The position numbers and the translations under genes are program-made. Below, in pieces: positions 41,724 through 50,149 of a stretch of 64,000 bases of DNA (within the stretch, counting starts at the first letter, position 1; each line of letters starts with the position of its first letter). The DNA is from Bradyrhizobium sp. 132 (GTDB lineage Bacteria; Pseudomonadota; Alphaproteobacteria; Rhizobiales; Xanthobacteraceae), in contig NZ_JADPKY010000194.1 of assembly GCF_023074185.1 (NCBI RefSeq), positions 1-64,000 on the forward strand. Direction: 5' to 3'. The notes under the pieces are model-generated. The model ran no database searches. It was not told the DNA's origin and worked only from the letters and a program-made list of their open reading frames with translations.

Positions 41724-41955
41724 CGTAAGCTTTTCCCCTAGCCGGCAACCTACGGTTCCCGCCCAACCAAGCGTCCGGCCCGGAAAATCATGAGAAGGGG
41801 TATAGCAGTAATCAGGTGGTTGGCGTCCGCCAAGCGACCGGGCTCGGATAATGGCGCTGAAGCCCTCCGCGCTGCGGCAAGGCTGATCTAGGATGTCAGA
41901 CTGGAAAGCGCCGGCCCGGCGCCTGCTCGATGCGGTGGCGCGGGCCGTGGCGCGA

Positions 41956-42408
41956 TCAGCCGGCCGTATCGATCACCATCTCGACCAGCTTGGCCATCTT
42001 TTCGCGCGTCAGGTCGCCCGAGTTGGAGATGTACGGCTCCACGTCCGGCCCATATACGAAGGGAACTCCTTTCGACGTGCCGCTGTCACCGATCCTCGCC
42101 ACTACGATGTTTCCGAACGCTGTCGTGATCGTGGTGGGCGCGCCATCTCCGACCTTGAAGGAGACGCCGACCGGGCGGTGGTCGTTCAGTTCGATCTGCG
42201 GCGCGAACGAGAACTGATTGTCGGCGAAGTGCTCTTTTAATTCCGCCATAAAAGGGAGCACATGGCGCTCCATGGCGACCTTGCAGTGCTCGACATCTGC
42301 GGTGCGTTTTTCAGAGTTGGTGGCAGCGATTTCGGTCTGCCGGTTCTTCTCCGCCGCTGCGACCGCCGTCTTTGCGCTGAACTTGGCTGCGAGTTCCTGG
42401 GCGTTCAT
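41956..42408 (-). CDS. Hypothetical protein
   Basis: A 150-residue protein. The N-terminal half is a charged helix (TAVAAAEKNRQTEIAATNSE); the C-terminal half has beta-strand character (QIELNDHRPVGVSFKVGDGA, then TTITTAFGNIVVARIGDSGT). No family is recognised. It lies downstream of the response regulator in the same direction, 134 bases away, and may be a separate unit. Confidence 0.6.
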   Translation of the reverse strand: MNAQELAAKFSAKTAVAAAEKNRQTEIAATNSEKRTADVEHCKVAMERHVLPFMAELKEHFADNQFSFAPQIELNDHRPVGVSFKVGDGAPTTITTAFGNIVVARIGDSGTSKGVPFVYGPDVEPYISNSGDLTREKMAKLVEMVIDTAG

Positions 42409-42542
42409 TTTGTTTGTTCCTTGGGATCTTCATGACCCGAGCAACAGATACGCCGCGAGTGTGTTTTCTTGGCGGCTCTTTGCGAGATCGCCGAATGAAG
42501 CTGCTGCAGCGAAGGGCTCGACAGTCGAGATCGATCCATATG

Positions 42543-42929
42543 CTATGTTGCGGATGATCCGGCGTGATCGGTCAATCTGCGAAGCGTCGCCACGACCTCG
42601 GGACCGCGATATGGCTTTGCCATGAACTCGCTCCCGGAAGGTAGATCGCCGGGCCCCACTCTCACGAAGCCGGACGTGGCGAGTATCTTGATGGGTGGCC
42701 ACCGGTCCCGGACGAAGCTGGCGAGCTTCAGCCCATCCATCGAACCCGGCATCTGGACATCGGTGAAGACGACGTGGATATCGGAACGGGCCTCGAGAAT
42801 CGCGATGGCCTGGTCGGCGTTGCCCGCCTGGACGACTTCGAAGCCTGCCTGCTCGATCATGTCGGCGGCATCCATCCGGAGCAGGTATTCGTCTTCCACG
42901 ATCAGGATCACGGGAACTAGATGCGCCAT
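42543..42929 (-). CDS. Single-domain response regulator
   Basis: 128 residues from the ATG complementary to 42927-42929, preceded by GGAGG at good distance; the open frame continues upstream but without such a site. The receiver is complete: acidic pair in ILIVEDEYLLRMD, phospho-Asp in VVFTDVQMPGSMDG, Thr/Ser in ILATSGF and Lys in FMAKPYRGPEV. With no output domain, it is probably a phosphate shuttle or CheY-like partner. It is third in the RsbQ-PAS kinase-regulator order, 85 bases after the kinase. Confidence 0.88.
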   Translation of the reverse strand: MAHLVPVILIVEDEYLLRMDAADMIEQAGFEVVQAGNADQAIAILEARSDIHVVFTDVQMPGSMDGLKLASFVRDRWPPIKILATSGFVRVGPGDLPSGSEFMAKPYRGPEVVATLRRLTDHAGSSAT

Positions 42930-43014
42930 CTGAAAGCCTCCGGCCCATTCCTGCAGTCGGGCAGAGATTTGTTTTGTCCCTCTCCATGCTCGAAAGATTG
43001 TCGCGCGGGATTCG

Positions 43015-44139
43015 TCATGACGCAGCCGTTGCCAGCGGCATTTTGAAAACGAACCTGGTCTCTTCCGCCGTGGAGGTGACATCGATCCGGCCGCCGTGGG
43101 CCTGCGCTATCTGGGAGGCGATGTGGAGTCCAAGTCCGAGACCCTGCCGGCTATCGCGGACGTCGCCCCGAAAGAACGGCTCGAACAGTCTTTCCATCGC
43201 ACTCGCTGGAATGGGCTCGCCGGCATTCGCGACCCACAGCCTTAACTCGCCGCCCTCGGTCTCCGCTCCGACCCGGACGGGCCGATCCGGGGCTCCATGC
43301 GTCAGGGCGTTGCCGACCAGATTGGATAAGAGCTGCCCCAAGCGAGCGCGGTCGCAGTTCACCGGCTCCGCGATGTCGAAGCTCGTCTCGATCATGCGCT
43401 CCGGAGATGAAGTCCGTAGTTCGTCGACGACCTGCTCGAGGATCGGCTCCAGCGGCTGCGTGGCGTCGCGATTCAGCACGATACCGCTGCCAAGCCGCCC
43501 ACGCGCGAAATCCAGCACGTCGTCAATCAGGTCCGACATGCGGGTGACGGTAGTGTTGATCATATCGAGGACGCGTAGATGCTTGTGTTCCTGCAGCGCG
43601 CCGGAGCGCTGCAGGATCCGTGCGCCGGCGCTTATCGCTGCGAGCGGGTTGCGGAGGTCGTGTCCGAGCACGGCGATGAACTGGTCGCGAAGTTCAGCCG
43701 TCTCGCGCTCGGTGGCGAGACCCTTCTGCAACTGCAACCTCGATTCCACCAGTTCGCGTTCGTAGCGCCGTCGGTCGGTGGCCTTGATCACCACGACCGC
43801 CGTCAAGAGAAGCGAGCCGTCGGCATCGCGGCGTTCGGAGGCGTTCGCTATGACAGGCAGCCGCTCGCCGGCGGCGGTCTCGAAATCCAGGGCGAACTCG
43901 TTGAAGAAACCCTGCATCCGCAGCAAAGGTGCGATGTGGGTTTCGTAGTAGATCCGGCCGGCCATGTTGAGGAATTGATGGAGGCGTCGACCGATGAACC
44001 CGTCGGCGTGGACACCCGTCCACGCTGTCAAGGTGGCGTTGACCTTCGTGATGCGCCCGTCAGGTCCCATCGTGAGGTAGCCGCAAGGGGCGTTATCGAA
44101 CAGATCTCTGTATTCGTTGGTGGGAAGGAGATCAGACAT
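43015..44139 (-). CDS. PAS-domain sensor histidine kinase
   Basis: 374 residues, soluble. An N-terminal PAS domain (YRDLFDNAPCGYLTMGPDGR) is followed by a HisKA helix (FIAVLGHDLRNPLAAISAGA) and a HATPase with SNLVGNALTHGAPDRPV (N box), LWVANAGEPIP (G1) and RQGLGLGLHIASQIA (G2). The start overlaps the stop of the RsbQ-like gene by 8 bases, so the two are made together. In the classical RsbP/RsbQ pair the hydrolase activates a PAS-bearing phosphatase; here the PAS protein is a kinase. Confidence 0.92.
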   Translation of the reverse strand: MSDLLPTNEYRDLFDNAPCGYLTMGPDGRITKVNATLTAWTGVHADGFIGRRLHQFLNMAGRIYYETHIAPLLRMQGFFNEFALDFETAAGERLPVIANASERRDADGSLLLTAVVVIKATDRRRYERELVESRLQLQKGLATERETAELRDQFIAVLGHDLRNPLAAISAGARILQRSGALQEHKHLRVLDMINTTVTRMSDLIDDVLDFARGRLGSGIVLNRDATQPLEPILEQVVDELRTSSPERMIETSFDIAEPVNCDRARLGQLLSNLVGNALTHGAPDRPVRVGAETEGGELRLWVANAGEPIPASAMERLFEPFFRGDVRDSRQGLGLGLHIASQIAQAHGGRIDVTSTAEETRFVFKMPLATAAS

Positions 44140-44920
44140 AGGCCCTGATGGCCGAGACGACCTCCGCCGGCGCGCTCAGGTTCGGACAGTGTCCGGTGGC
44201 TTCGAGAAAGACGATCTCGCTTCCCGGGATCTGGCTCCTGACGAACTTGCCGACCGTCTCCGAGGCGATGATGTCCTCGCTGCACTGGAGAATAAGGGTT
44301 GGAATCGTAACCTTGGAAAGATCGTTCCTGTTGTCCGAGGTGAAGGTCACTCGCGCAAATGCCTTTGCGATCTCTGGATCGGTGCGGCAGAAACTGTTGG
44401 TCAACTCCTCACCGAGTTCAGGCCGATCCGGATTGCCCATGATGGACGGCGCCATGGCGGCGGACCAACCCATGTGATTGTCTTCAAGGAACTCGAGCAG
44501 CTCCGCGATCTGCTTTTCGGTGAAGCCGCCCACGTACTCGCCGTCGTCGATGTATCTGGGAGACGGGCCGACCAGCACCATCCTTCCGAAAAGGCCGGGT
44601 GCTTTCAAAGAGGCCAGGAGGCCGATCATGGCGCTGACCGAATGGCCGACGAAGACAGCGTCCTCGAGGTTCAGATCGCGCCCGATTTCCACCAGGTCGT
44701 CGGCATAGCCGTGCAACGACGAATACTTGGACTTGTCATAAGCGGAAAGGTCGGACCCGCCGGCGCCGACATGGTCGAAAAGGACGACCTTGAAGTCGTC
44801 CTCGAACTCGGGCGCCACGAAACGCCACATGTTCTGGTCGCAGCCAAAACCGTGGGCGAAAATCATCCCCCGGCTGCCTCGCCCGGTGACGTGCACATTG
44901 TTTCTTGCTTGGACGTTCAT
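44132..44920 (-). CDS. RsbQ-like alpha/beta hydrolase
   Basis: 262 residues. The fold and triad are clear: oxyanion region FAHGFGCDQNMWRFVAPEFE, nucleophile in VFVGHSVSAMIGLLAS, Asp in ILQCSEDIIA and His in ATGHCPNLSAP. The NNVHVTGRG beginning and DQNMWR segment are typical of RsbQ and its plant relatives D14/KAI2, which bind small hydrophobic ligands. It likely produces or senses a small molecule for the overlapping PAS kinase. A GGAAC-N16-TGTT sequence at 44984-45008 (minus strand) is one base from an EcfG promoter. Confidence 0.88.
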   Translation of the reverse strand: MNVQARNNVHVTGRGSRGMIFAHGFGCDQNMWRFVAPEFEDDFKVVLFDHVGAGGSDLSAYDKSKYSSLHGYADDLVEIGRDLNLEDAVFVGHSVSAMIGLLASLKAPGLFGRMVLVGPSPRYIDDGEYVGGFTEKQIAELLEFLEDNHMGWSAAMAPSIMGNPDRPELGEELTNSFCRTDPEIAKAFARVTFTSDNRNDLSKVTIPTLILQCSEDIIASETVGKFVRSQIPGSEIVFLEATGHCPNLSAPAEVVSAIRAYV

Positions 44921-45090
44921 TGATGATCACCGAATGTTGCTGGCGCGTCGACGCGACCCTCTAGGCTCGGGGATCAGAAAGGCAACAACCCTCGTTGCGA
45001 ACTGTTCCAATACCACAACCTGAATTTGTGAAATGCCGTCGGAATTTGGTGCGGTACACGGCACGGCCGAGTCGAGCGCGCGCGTTGCAT

Positions 45091-45300
45091 CTAAACCAGA
45101 TCTGGAGCCGGGGCGCTCCCGCCGCCGAGCACCTGGTCGAAATCGGCGGGATCGAATCGCCTTCCAAGGGCGTCTGTAATGTGCACCTGCCAGCCTTCGC
45201 TGTGGAGGGCGAGCGCCTTGGCGACAGTCGTGGCGGGGCTTAACCGAACGGTCTGGACCGTCTTCCCATCCTTCGAAGAGTGGACCGTGAATGCCGTCAT
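45091..45300 (-). CDS. Small hypothetical protein
   Basis: 69 residues from the ATG complementary to 45298-45300 (MTAFTVHSSKDGKTVQTVRL); a longer frame to 45348 begins with a less natural sequence. TVAKALALHSEGWQVHITDA, then LGRRFDPADFDQVL, suggests a compact alpha/beta fold. It is common-looking for Bradyrhizobium but I cannot name the family. It is separated from the RsbQ-like gene by 170 bases and may be independent. Confidence 0.55.
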   Translation of the reverse strand: MTAFTVHSSKDGKTVQTVRLSPATTVAKALALHSEGWQVHITDALGRRFDPADFDQVLGGGSAPAPDLV

Positions 45301-45576
45301 GGGACCTCGATCGAGTGACCCTATACGCCGCCACGTCATCCGGGGCAATGAAGGCAGTGATTTGGCTCAAACAGGTGGACCAGGATTCGACTCGATTGAT
45401 CTACCAAGTGATCGCAGCGGCTAGAAAATAGTCCGCGATCCGGAACAGGACTTCACCGGCCTCGCGAGCTCGCGCGGGTCGAATTCGGCTCCTACGAACG
45501 GCGCGGATGACGCAGGGCCCGCAGTGCTACTTCGATGCCGACCGAACTATCGGCAAGAGTGGGCGTTACCGACATC

Positions 45577-45858
45577 ATGTCAGACGCTTTTGACTACTTC
45601 CGTGCCTACGCTGTCCGGGCTCTTTGCAAGGCGCGATCGATGCCGCGCGGCAGGATGAAGCATCTGCAGCTGGTTGCCGGGCGAATTTACAATCTCCTCA
45701 AGAAGGAGGCCGCTTATAGCCTGAACACGCAGCACCTTGAGGACTTCCGGGCAGCGCAGAAACTTGAGGCATCTCTCGATCGCCGGCGCGATGACGGCCC
45801 ACCCGCTGAAGGAGCCTTTGTTCCGGTGAGGCCGGGCGCGGAACGGGAGGCTCGTTGA
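45577..45858 (+). CDS. Small hypothetical protein, first gene of the PolX operon
   Basis: 93 residues from ATG 45577 (MSDAFDYFRAYAVRALCKAR); an upstream ATG at 45535 is less likely. It is basic and helical, with KHLQLVAGRIYNLLKKEAAY in the middle and a disordered tail. It ends at 45858, directly against the GTG of the PolX gene, so translation is coupled. The function is unknown. The operon continues with PolX, MOSC and ligase genes at gaps of 12 bases or less. Confidence 0.65.
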   Translation: MSDAFDYFRAYAVRALCKARSMPRGRMKHLQLVAGRIYNLLKKEAAYSLNTQHLEDFRAAQKLEASLDRRRDDGPPAEGAFVPVRPGAEREAR

Positions 45859-47541
45859 GTGGCTTCCGTGGACGTTCGCACGATCGTCAGTCTCCTGCGA
45901 GAATACGCACAGCGGACGGCGTTGCGTGGCGGCAATCCTTACCGGGCGAAAGCCTATGCGCGGGCCGCTGACAGCCTGGCGGCCCTTGCCGTCCCTCTGG
46001 ACGTGCTCATCGCCGAAGACCGGCTCACGGAAATCCCCGGCGTCGGGGAGGGGATCGCGGACGTCATCGCCAAGCTTCACGAGACAGGCACTCATCCGAG
46101 ACTTGAGAAGCTCCGGAAGGAGATACCCGAGGGCGTGCTCGAGATGCTCGCCGTTCCCGGCCTCCGCCCCGAGAAGGCGCTCCGGCTCTACAAGGATCTC
46201 GGCATCACTTCGCTCGCGGAGTTGGAGGCCGCCGCCAAGGACGACCGCATCAAGAGGGCCAAAGGCCTCGGCGCGGCGCTGCAGACCAAGATTCTGCAGA
46301 ATCTCGCCATCGCGAAAAGCGGAGAAGGTCGCCTCCATCTGCACCGTGCGGCCGCCCTGCTCTCGCACGCCAAGGATTCGCTTCGGAAGGCCCGGCCGGA
46401 GCTCAAGCGGGTGACGATCGCAGGCGACTTCCGCCGCGGCTGCGAACTCGTCGGCGACCTCACGATCGTCGCGGAGGCTGCCAAGATCGAGAAGGCGGCG
46501 AATGCTTCGGCGGCGGACGGACTGCAGATCCGTTTGTCCGACCGCAACCACTTCGGCGCCGCCCTTCTTTTCGGCACCGGCTCAGCCGCTCACATCGAGA
46601 GGCTCCAGGCTTTGGCCGCGGAGAAAGGAATGCGGCTGGAGAGCGACGGGTTGCACAAGGGTCGCACCCTGATCGGCGGCGACGAGGCCCAGATCTATAG
46701 CGCCCTCGACCTGCCGTTCATCGATCCTGAACTGCGGGAGGGGCGCGGAGAGGTCGAACTGGCTCAGAAGGGCAAGCTGCCGAAGCTCGTCACCGACAAG
46801 GACTTGCGCGGAATCCTTCATTGCCACACGGACGCCTCCGACGGCACGGAGACCCTGGAGACGATGGCCAAGGCCACGCGCCAGCGCGGTTTTGAATATT
46901 TCGGGGTCGCCGACCATTCCAAGTCCGCGCACTACGCAGGCGGCCTCTCCGTGGAGGAGATCGCGCAGCAGCACCGGGAAGCCGACCGACTGAACAAGCG
47001 CTTTGGCAAGGATTTCCGGATCCTCAAAGGCATCGAGTCCGACATCCTGGCGGACGGATCGCTCGACTATCCGGATGAGGTGCTGGAGCGCTTCGATTTC
47101 GTGGTCGCGAGCATACACGGCCGCTTCAAACTGGACCTCAAGGCGCAGACGCAGCGGCTGCTTCGTGCTATCTCCAACCCTCACACCACCATCATCGGCC
47201 ACATGACCGGGCGCCAGCTGCAGCGGCGACCAGGCTACGAAATCGATATCGAGAAGGTGCTGCGGGCCTGCGCCAAGCATGACGTCGCCGTCGAGATCAA
47301 CGCTCACCCATGGCGGCTCGACCTGGACTGGCGCTGGCACCAGACGGCCCTCGACTTCGGCTGCATACTGAGCATCAATCCGGACGCGCACTCGATCCCC
47401 GAGCTCGACCACATGCACTGGGGCGTCCAGATGGCGCGCAAGGGCGGTGTCCCCGCCGACCGCGTCCTCAACGCGATGCCTCTTCCGGAAATCACGCGCT
47501 ACCTCCGCCAGAAGCGGCGCTCATTCGCCCGGGCCGCCTGA
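45859..47541 (+). CDS. polX: PolX-type protein: degenerate DNA polymerase X domain plus PHP phosphoesterase
   Basis: 560 residues from GTG. The N-terminal helix-hairpin-helix parts (TEIPGVGEGIADVIAKLHET, LAVPGLRPEKALRLYKDLGI) and fingers domain are normal. The palm motif reads AGDFRRGCELVGDLTIVAEA: PolX normally has G-S-x-R-R...D-x-D, but here the second catalytic Asp is replaced by Thr (GDLT), so nucleotide transfer is probably lost. The C-terminal PHP domain is intact (GILHCHTDASDG, FGVADHSKSAHY, EINAHPWRLD). It may therefore act mainly as a 3'-5' exonuclease in repair. Confidence 0.88.
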   Translation: MASVDVRTIVSLLREYAQRTALRGGNPYRAKAYARAADSLAALAVPLDVLIAEDRLTEIPGVGEGIADVIAKLHETGTHPRLEKLRKEIPEGVLEMLAVPGLRPEKALRLYKDLGITSLAELEAAAKDDRIKRAKGLGAALQTKILQNLAIAKSGEGRLHLHRAAALLSHAKDSLRKARPELKRVTIAGDFRRGCELVGDLTIVAEAAKIEKAANASAADGLQIRLSDRNHFGAALLFGTGSAAHIERLQALAAEKGMRLESDGLHKGRTLIGGDEAQIYSALDLPFIDPELREGRGEVELAQKGKLPKLVTDKDLRGILHCHTDASDGTETLETMAKATRQRGFEYFGVADHSKSAHYAGGLSVEEIAQQHREADRLNKRFGKDFRILKGIESDILADGSLDYPDEVLERFDFVVASIHGRFKLDLKAQTQRLLRAISNPHTTIIGHMTGRQLQRRPGYEIDIEKVLRACAKHDVAVEINAHPWRLDLDWRWHQTALDFGCILSINPDAHSIPELDHMHWGVQMARKGGVPADRVLNAMPLPEITRYLRQKRRSFARAA

Positions 47542-48104
47542 TGCCGAAGCCGCACCCGCTCTCCTTGGAGGGCACAGTGGTCGCAGTTGCCGCCGATCGC
47601 GGTCACCACTTCAGCAAGCCCCCTCAGGATCGGATCGTGCTGGAGGAAGGCCACGGCGTCCAAGGCGACGCCCACGCCGGCCCATTCGTCCGGCACCGTT
47701 ACCTTGCCCGCCGCCGGCCACGCCTGCCCAATCTCCGGCAGGTTCACCTGATCCCGTCCGAACTCTTCGCGACGCTACTTAAAGCCGGCTTCGAGGTCGG
47801 CGCCGGCGACCTCGTCGAGAACATCAGCACCGCCGGCTTGGCCCTCGAGCGGATGCCGCTCGGCACCCTCATCGAATTAGGTCCCATGGCCATCGTCGAG
47901 CTGACCGGTCTCCGGACGCCCTGTGTCCTCATCGACCGCTTCCGGGCCGGCCTTAAGCAACAGGTGCTCTCGTCGGCGGAAACGGGCCCTCCGTTCAAAT
48001 CCGGGGTGTTGGGCGTGGTACGGGCCGGCGGGATGGTCGCGGCTGGTGATACTGCGCGGATTCGCCTTCCGTCCTCCTCGTTTCGGCCTCTGCCGGCCGT
48101 GTAG
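47541..48104 (+). CDS. MOSC-domain protein
   Basis: 187 residues from ATG 47541, sharing one base with the PolX stop (TGATG). MOSC features include GHGVQGDAHAGPFVRHRYLA, VHLIPSELFATLLKAGFEVG, GDLVENISTAGLALERMPLG and TGLRTPCVLIDRFRAGLKQQ, the last with the conserved cysteine. MOSC domains carry sulfur for molybdenum cofactor or reduce N-hydroxylated bases (YiiM). Its place between repair genes fits a base-detoxification role, but this is inference. A partial duplicate of its 3' end lies at 51328-51458. Confidence 0.88.
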   Translation: MPKPHPLSLEGTVVAVAADRGHHFSKPPQDRIVLEEGHGVQGDAHAGPFVRHRYLARRRPRLPNLRQVHLIPSELFATLLKAGFEVGAGDLVENISTAGLALERMPLGTLIELGPMAIVELTGLRTPCVLIDRFRAGLKQQVLSSAETGPPFKSGVLGVVRAGGMVAAGDTARIRLPSSSFRPLPAV

Positions 48105-48116
48105 AAAGACCCTACC

Positions 48117-49064
48117 ATGGCCCGAAAATCGACCCTGCCATATCGCCTGCAGCCCATGCTGGCCACGTTGACGGATGCGCCGTTCGACGATCCCGATTGG
48201 GTCTTCGAGGACAAATTCGATGGTTTCCGCATGGTCGCGGAAATCCGGCGTGGTCGGGTCGCGCTCTACAGCCGCAACGGGAAAATCATCAGCCACTCCT
48301 ATGTCGAGGTCGCGAAGGCGCTCGAGGGCGTGAAGGCGGACGCCGTGATCGATGGCGAGCTCGTCGCGATCGGCAAGGACGGCGCATCCCATTTCCAGTT
48401 GCTCCAGAACGCCTTGCGCCACGAGGCCAAGCTCTTGTACTGCGCGTTCGACCTCATGTTCGCGGGGGGCGAAGACCTGCGCGCGCTGCCACTCCTCGAG
48501 CGCAAGAAGCGGCTAAAGGCGATCCTGCCGCGCCACAAGCTGCTCGCGTTCAGCAACCACCGCAAAGGCAAGGGAACGAAGTTTTTTGCAGAAGCCGAGC
48601 GGAGGCATCTCGAAGGAATCATGGCCAAGCGCGCCGATAGCCCGTACGCGTCCGGACGCCGGACCGCCGATTGGCTGAAGGTGAAGACGGCGCAGCGGCA
48701 GGAGGTCGTGATCGCCGGCTTCACGGCGCCGCGGCGAACCCGGCCATTCTTCGGCGCCCTCGTGCTGGCGGTACGCGAAGGCGACGCATGGCGGTACATC
48801 GGCCACGTCGGCACCGGCTTCAGTCACCAGGTTCTCGAAGAGCTTCACGGCAAGCTCGTGAAGCTCAAGACAGGCAAGTCCCCGTTCCCCGCCAAGGTGA
48901 AGGATGAGCAAGTCACCACCTGGGTCCGTCCTTCGTTGGTCGCGGAAGTGAAGTTCGCCGAGTGGACCAGCAAGGGGGAGCTGCGTCAGCCGGTCTATCT
49001 CGGCCTGCGGTCCGACAAGAAGGCCAGGGACGTCGCTCGCGAAAAGAGTTGGTCGCGAAAATAA
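48117..49064 (+). CDS. ATP-dependent DNA ligase (LigD-type, ligase domain only)
   Basis: 315 residues. The adenylation site is FEDKFDGFRMVAEIRRGRVA with the nucleotidyl Lys; also visible are IDGELVAIGKDG, CAFDLMFAGGEDL, EGIMAKRADSPYASGRR and the OB-fold part (RPFFGALVLAVREGDAWRYI). It lacks polymerase and phosphoesterase domains. It is the last gene of the operon with PolX and MOSC, 12 bases after the MOSC stop. Co-expression of a ligase with a PolX-type protein fits gap trimming and sealing. Confidence 0.9.
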   Translation: MARKSTLPYRLQPMLATLTDAPFDDPDWVFEDKFDGFRMVAEIRRGRVALYSRNGKIISHSYVEVAKALEGVKADAVIDGELVAIGKDGASHFQLLQNALRHEAKLLYCAFDLMFAGGEDLRALPLLERKKRLKAILPRHKLLAFSNHRKGKGTKFFAEAERRHLEGIMAKRADSPYASGRRTADWLKVKTAQRQEVVIAGFTAPRRTRPFFGALVLAVREGDAWRYIGHVGTGFSHQVLEELHGKLVKLKTGKSPFPAKVKDEQVTTWVRPSLVAEVKFAEWTSKGELRQPVYLGLRSDKKARDVAREKSWSRK

Positions 49065-49091
49065 GGGCAGCGGAGGCGGAAAGTCTCGGAT

Positions 49092-49916
49092 TTAGCCTGC
49101 TTCGCGCTCGGTTGCCGAAGGCCACGGCGGCAGGGGCGGCAACCCGAGAGCCTTGCGGACGGGTCCGAACGACCGGCGGTGAACTGCGCATGCACCAAGC
49201 CTGGCAAGAGCTTCGTAATGAGCAGGCACGGGGTAGCCCTTATGATCCGCGAAGCCGTAGCCGGGGTGACGAATGTCGAGAGTCCGCATGACCGTGTCGC
49301 GTTCGACTTTCGCCAGGATTGACGCAGCAGCGATGCTGGCGGACTTGGCGTCGCCCTTGATGATGGCCTGCTGGGGCAGGTCGATCTCCTTCAACCGCTT
49401 CGCGTCGATCAGCAAGTGCTGCGGCCTCAACCCTAGCCCTCGGACTGCACGCTGCATGGCTTGGATGCCCGCCCAATAGATGTTGATCGTGTCGATTTCC
49501 TCGACCTCTACGAACGCCACACACCAACTCTCTGCCTTTGCCTTGATCTCCTTCGCGAGTTCTTCGCGAGCCGCGGCGTCGAGTTTCTTCGAGTCGTCGA
49601 TCCCGACTATCCGCGTGCCGGGTTTCAGGATCACAGCGCCAGCGGAGACCGGCCCGGCGAGCGGGCTCATTCCAGCCTCGTCCACGCCCGCCACGGCATG
49701 AAGGCCGCTCTCCCAGAGAGAGGTTTCGAAACTGAGCATCTTGCGGAGGCGCTGCCCTTCGGACCTGTTTTCGAAGCGCCGTTTGTCGATCGAAGCCAGG
49801 ATGGCTCGGGCTCCCGCGCGGGTGTCGGCCCGCAAGATCTGCTCGACACTGACCTCGAGCGGTCTTTTCTCGACGACATAGCGCTGACGCAGCACATCGA
49901 GGGAATATCGGGACAT
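49092..49916 (-). CDS. rnhB: Ribonuclease HII with altered GRG motif
   Basis: 274 residues, with an N-terminal extension of about 75 residues relative to typical RNase HII. The catalytic set is present: GVDEAGMSPLAGPVSAGAVI (Asp-Glu), VGIDDSKKLDAAAREEL and HLLIDAKRL, and SIAAASILAKVERD. Normal enzymes read DE-x-GRGPLAGPV; here GRG is GMS. That loop recognises the RNA-DNA junction, so the ribonucleotide-excision preference may differ. It is convergent with the ligase operon and divergent from topoisomerase IB. A house-keeping RNase HII probably exists elsewhere in the genome. Confidence 0.88.
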   Translation of the reverse strand: MSRYSLDVLRQRYVVEKRPLEVSVEQILRADTRAGARAILASIDKRRFENRSEGQRLRKMLSFETSLWESGLHAVAGVDEAGMSPLAGPVSAGAVILKPGTRIVGIDDSKKLDAAAREELAKEIKAKAESWCVAFVEVEEIDTINIYWAGIQAMQRAVRGLGLRPQHLLIDAKRLKEIDLPQQAIIKGDAKSASIAAASILAKVERDTVMRTLDIRHPGYGFADHKGYPVPAHYEALARLGACAVHRRSFGPVRKALGLPPLPPWPSATEREAG

Positions 49917-50149
49917 GGAAGCTTTCGTGGAGACTGACTGTGGGGAGCGTGTCGGTGAACTTCGTGGCGATTGTCTGAAGCTAAGCTACGCCGCCGAATA
50001 ACTCGCAGCGCCTTGTCGAAAAGCAACAGGCCCGGCCTTCACCTGAGACGGATTGCTTCCACCGATCTCAGAACGGAACTAACCGGGGTCTTCATCCCTT
50101 TAGGGAGGAGTGGAGCCTCGATCCCAGGGTGCTTCCGAGGGACAGGCCC

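Noticed and set aside
44984..45008. EcfG promoter before the RsbQ-like gene
   Set aside because: The -35 box and spacing are right but the -10 box is TGTT instead of CGTT, so it is mentioned under the gene and not listed as a promoter.
50075..50100. EcfG promoter before topoisomerase IB
   Set aside because: GGAAC is present but the sequence at the required distance is CCCT/CCTT, too far from consensus.
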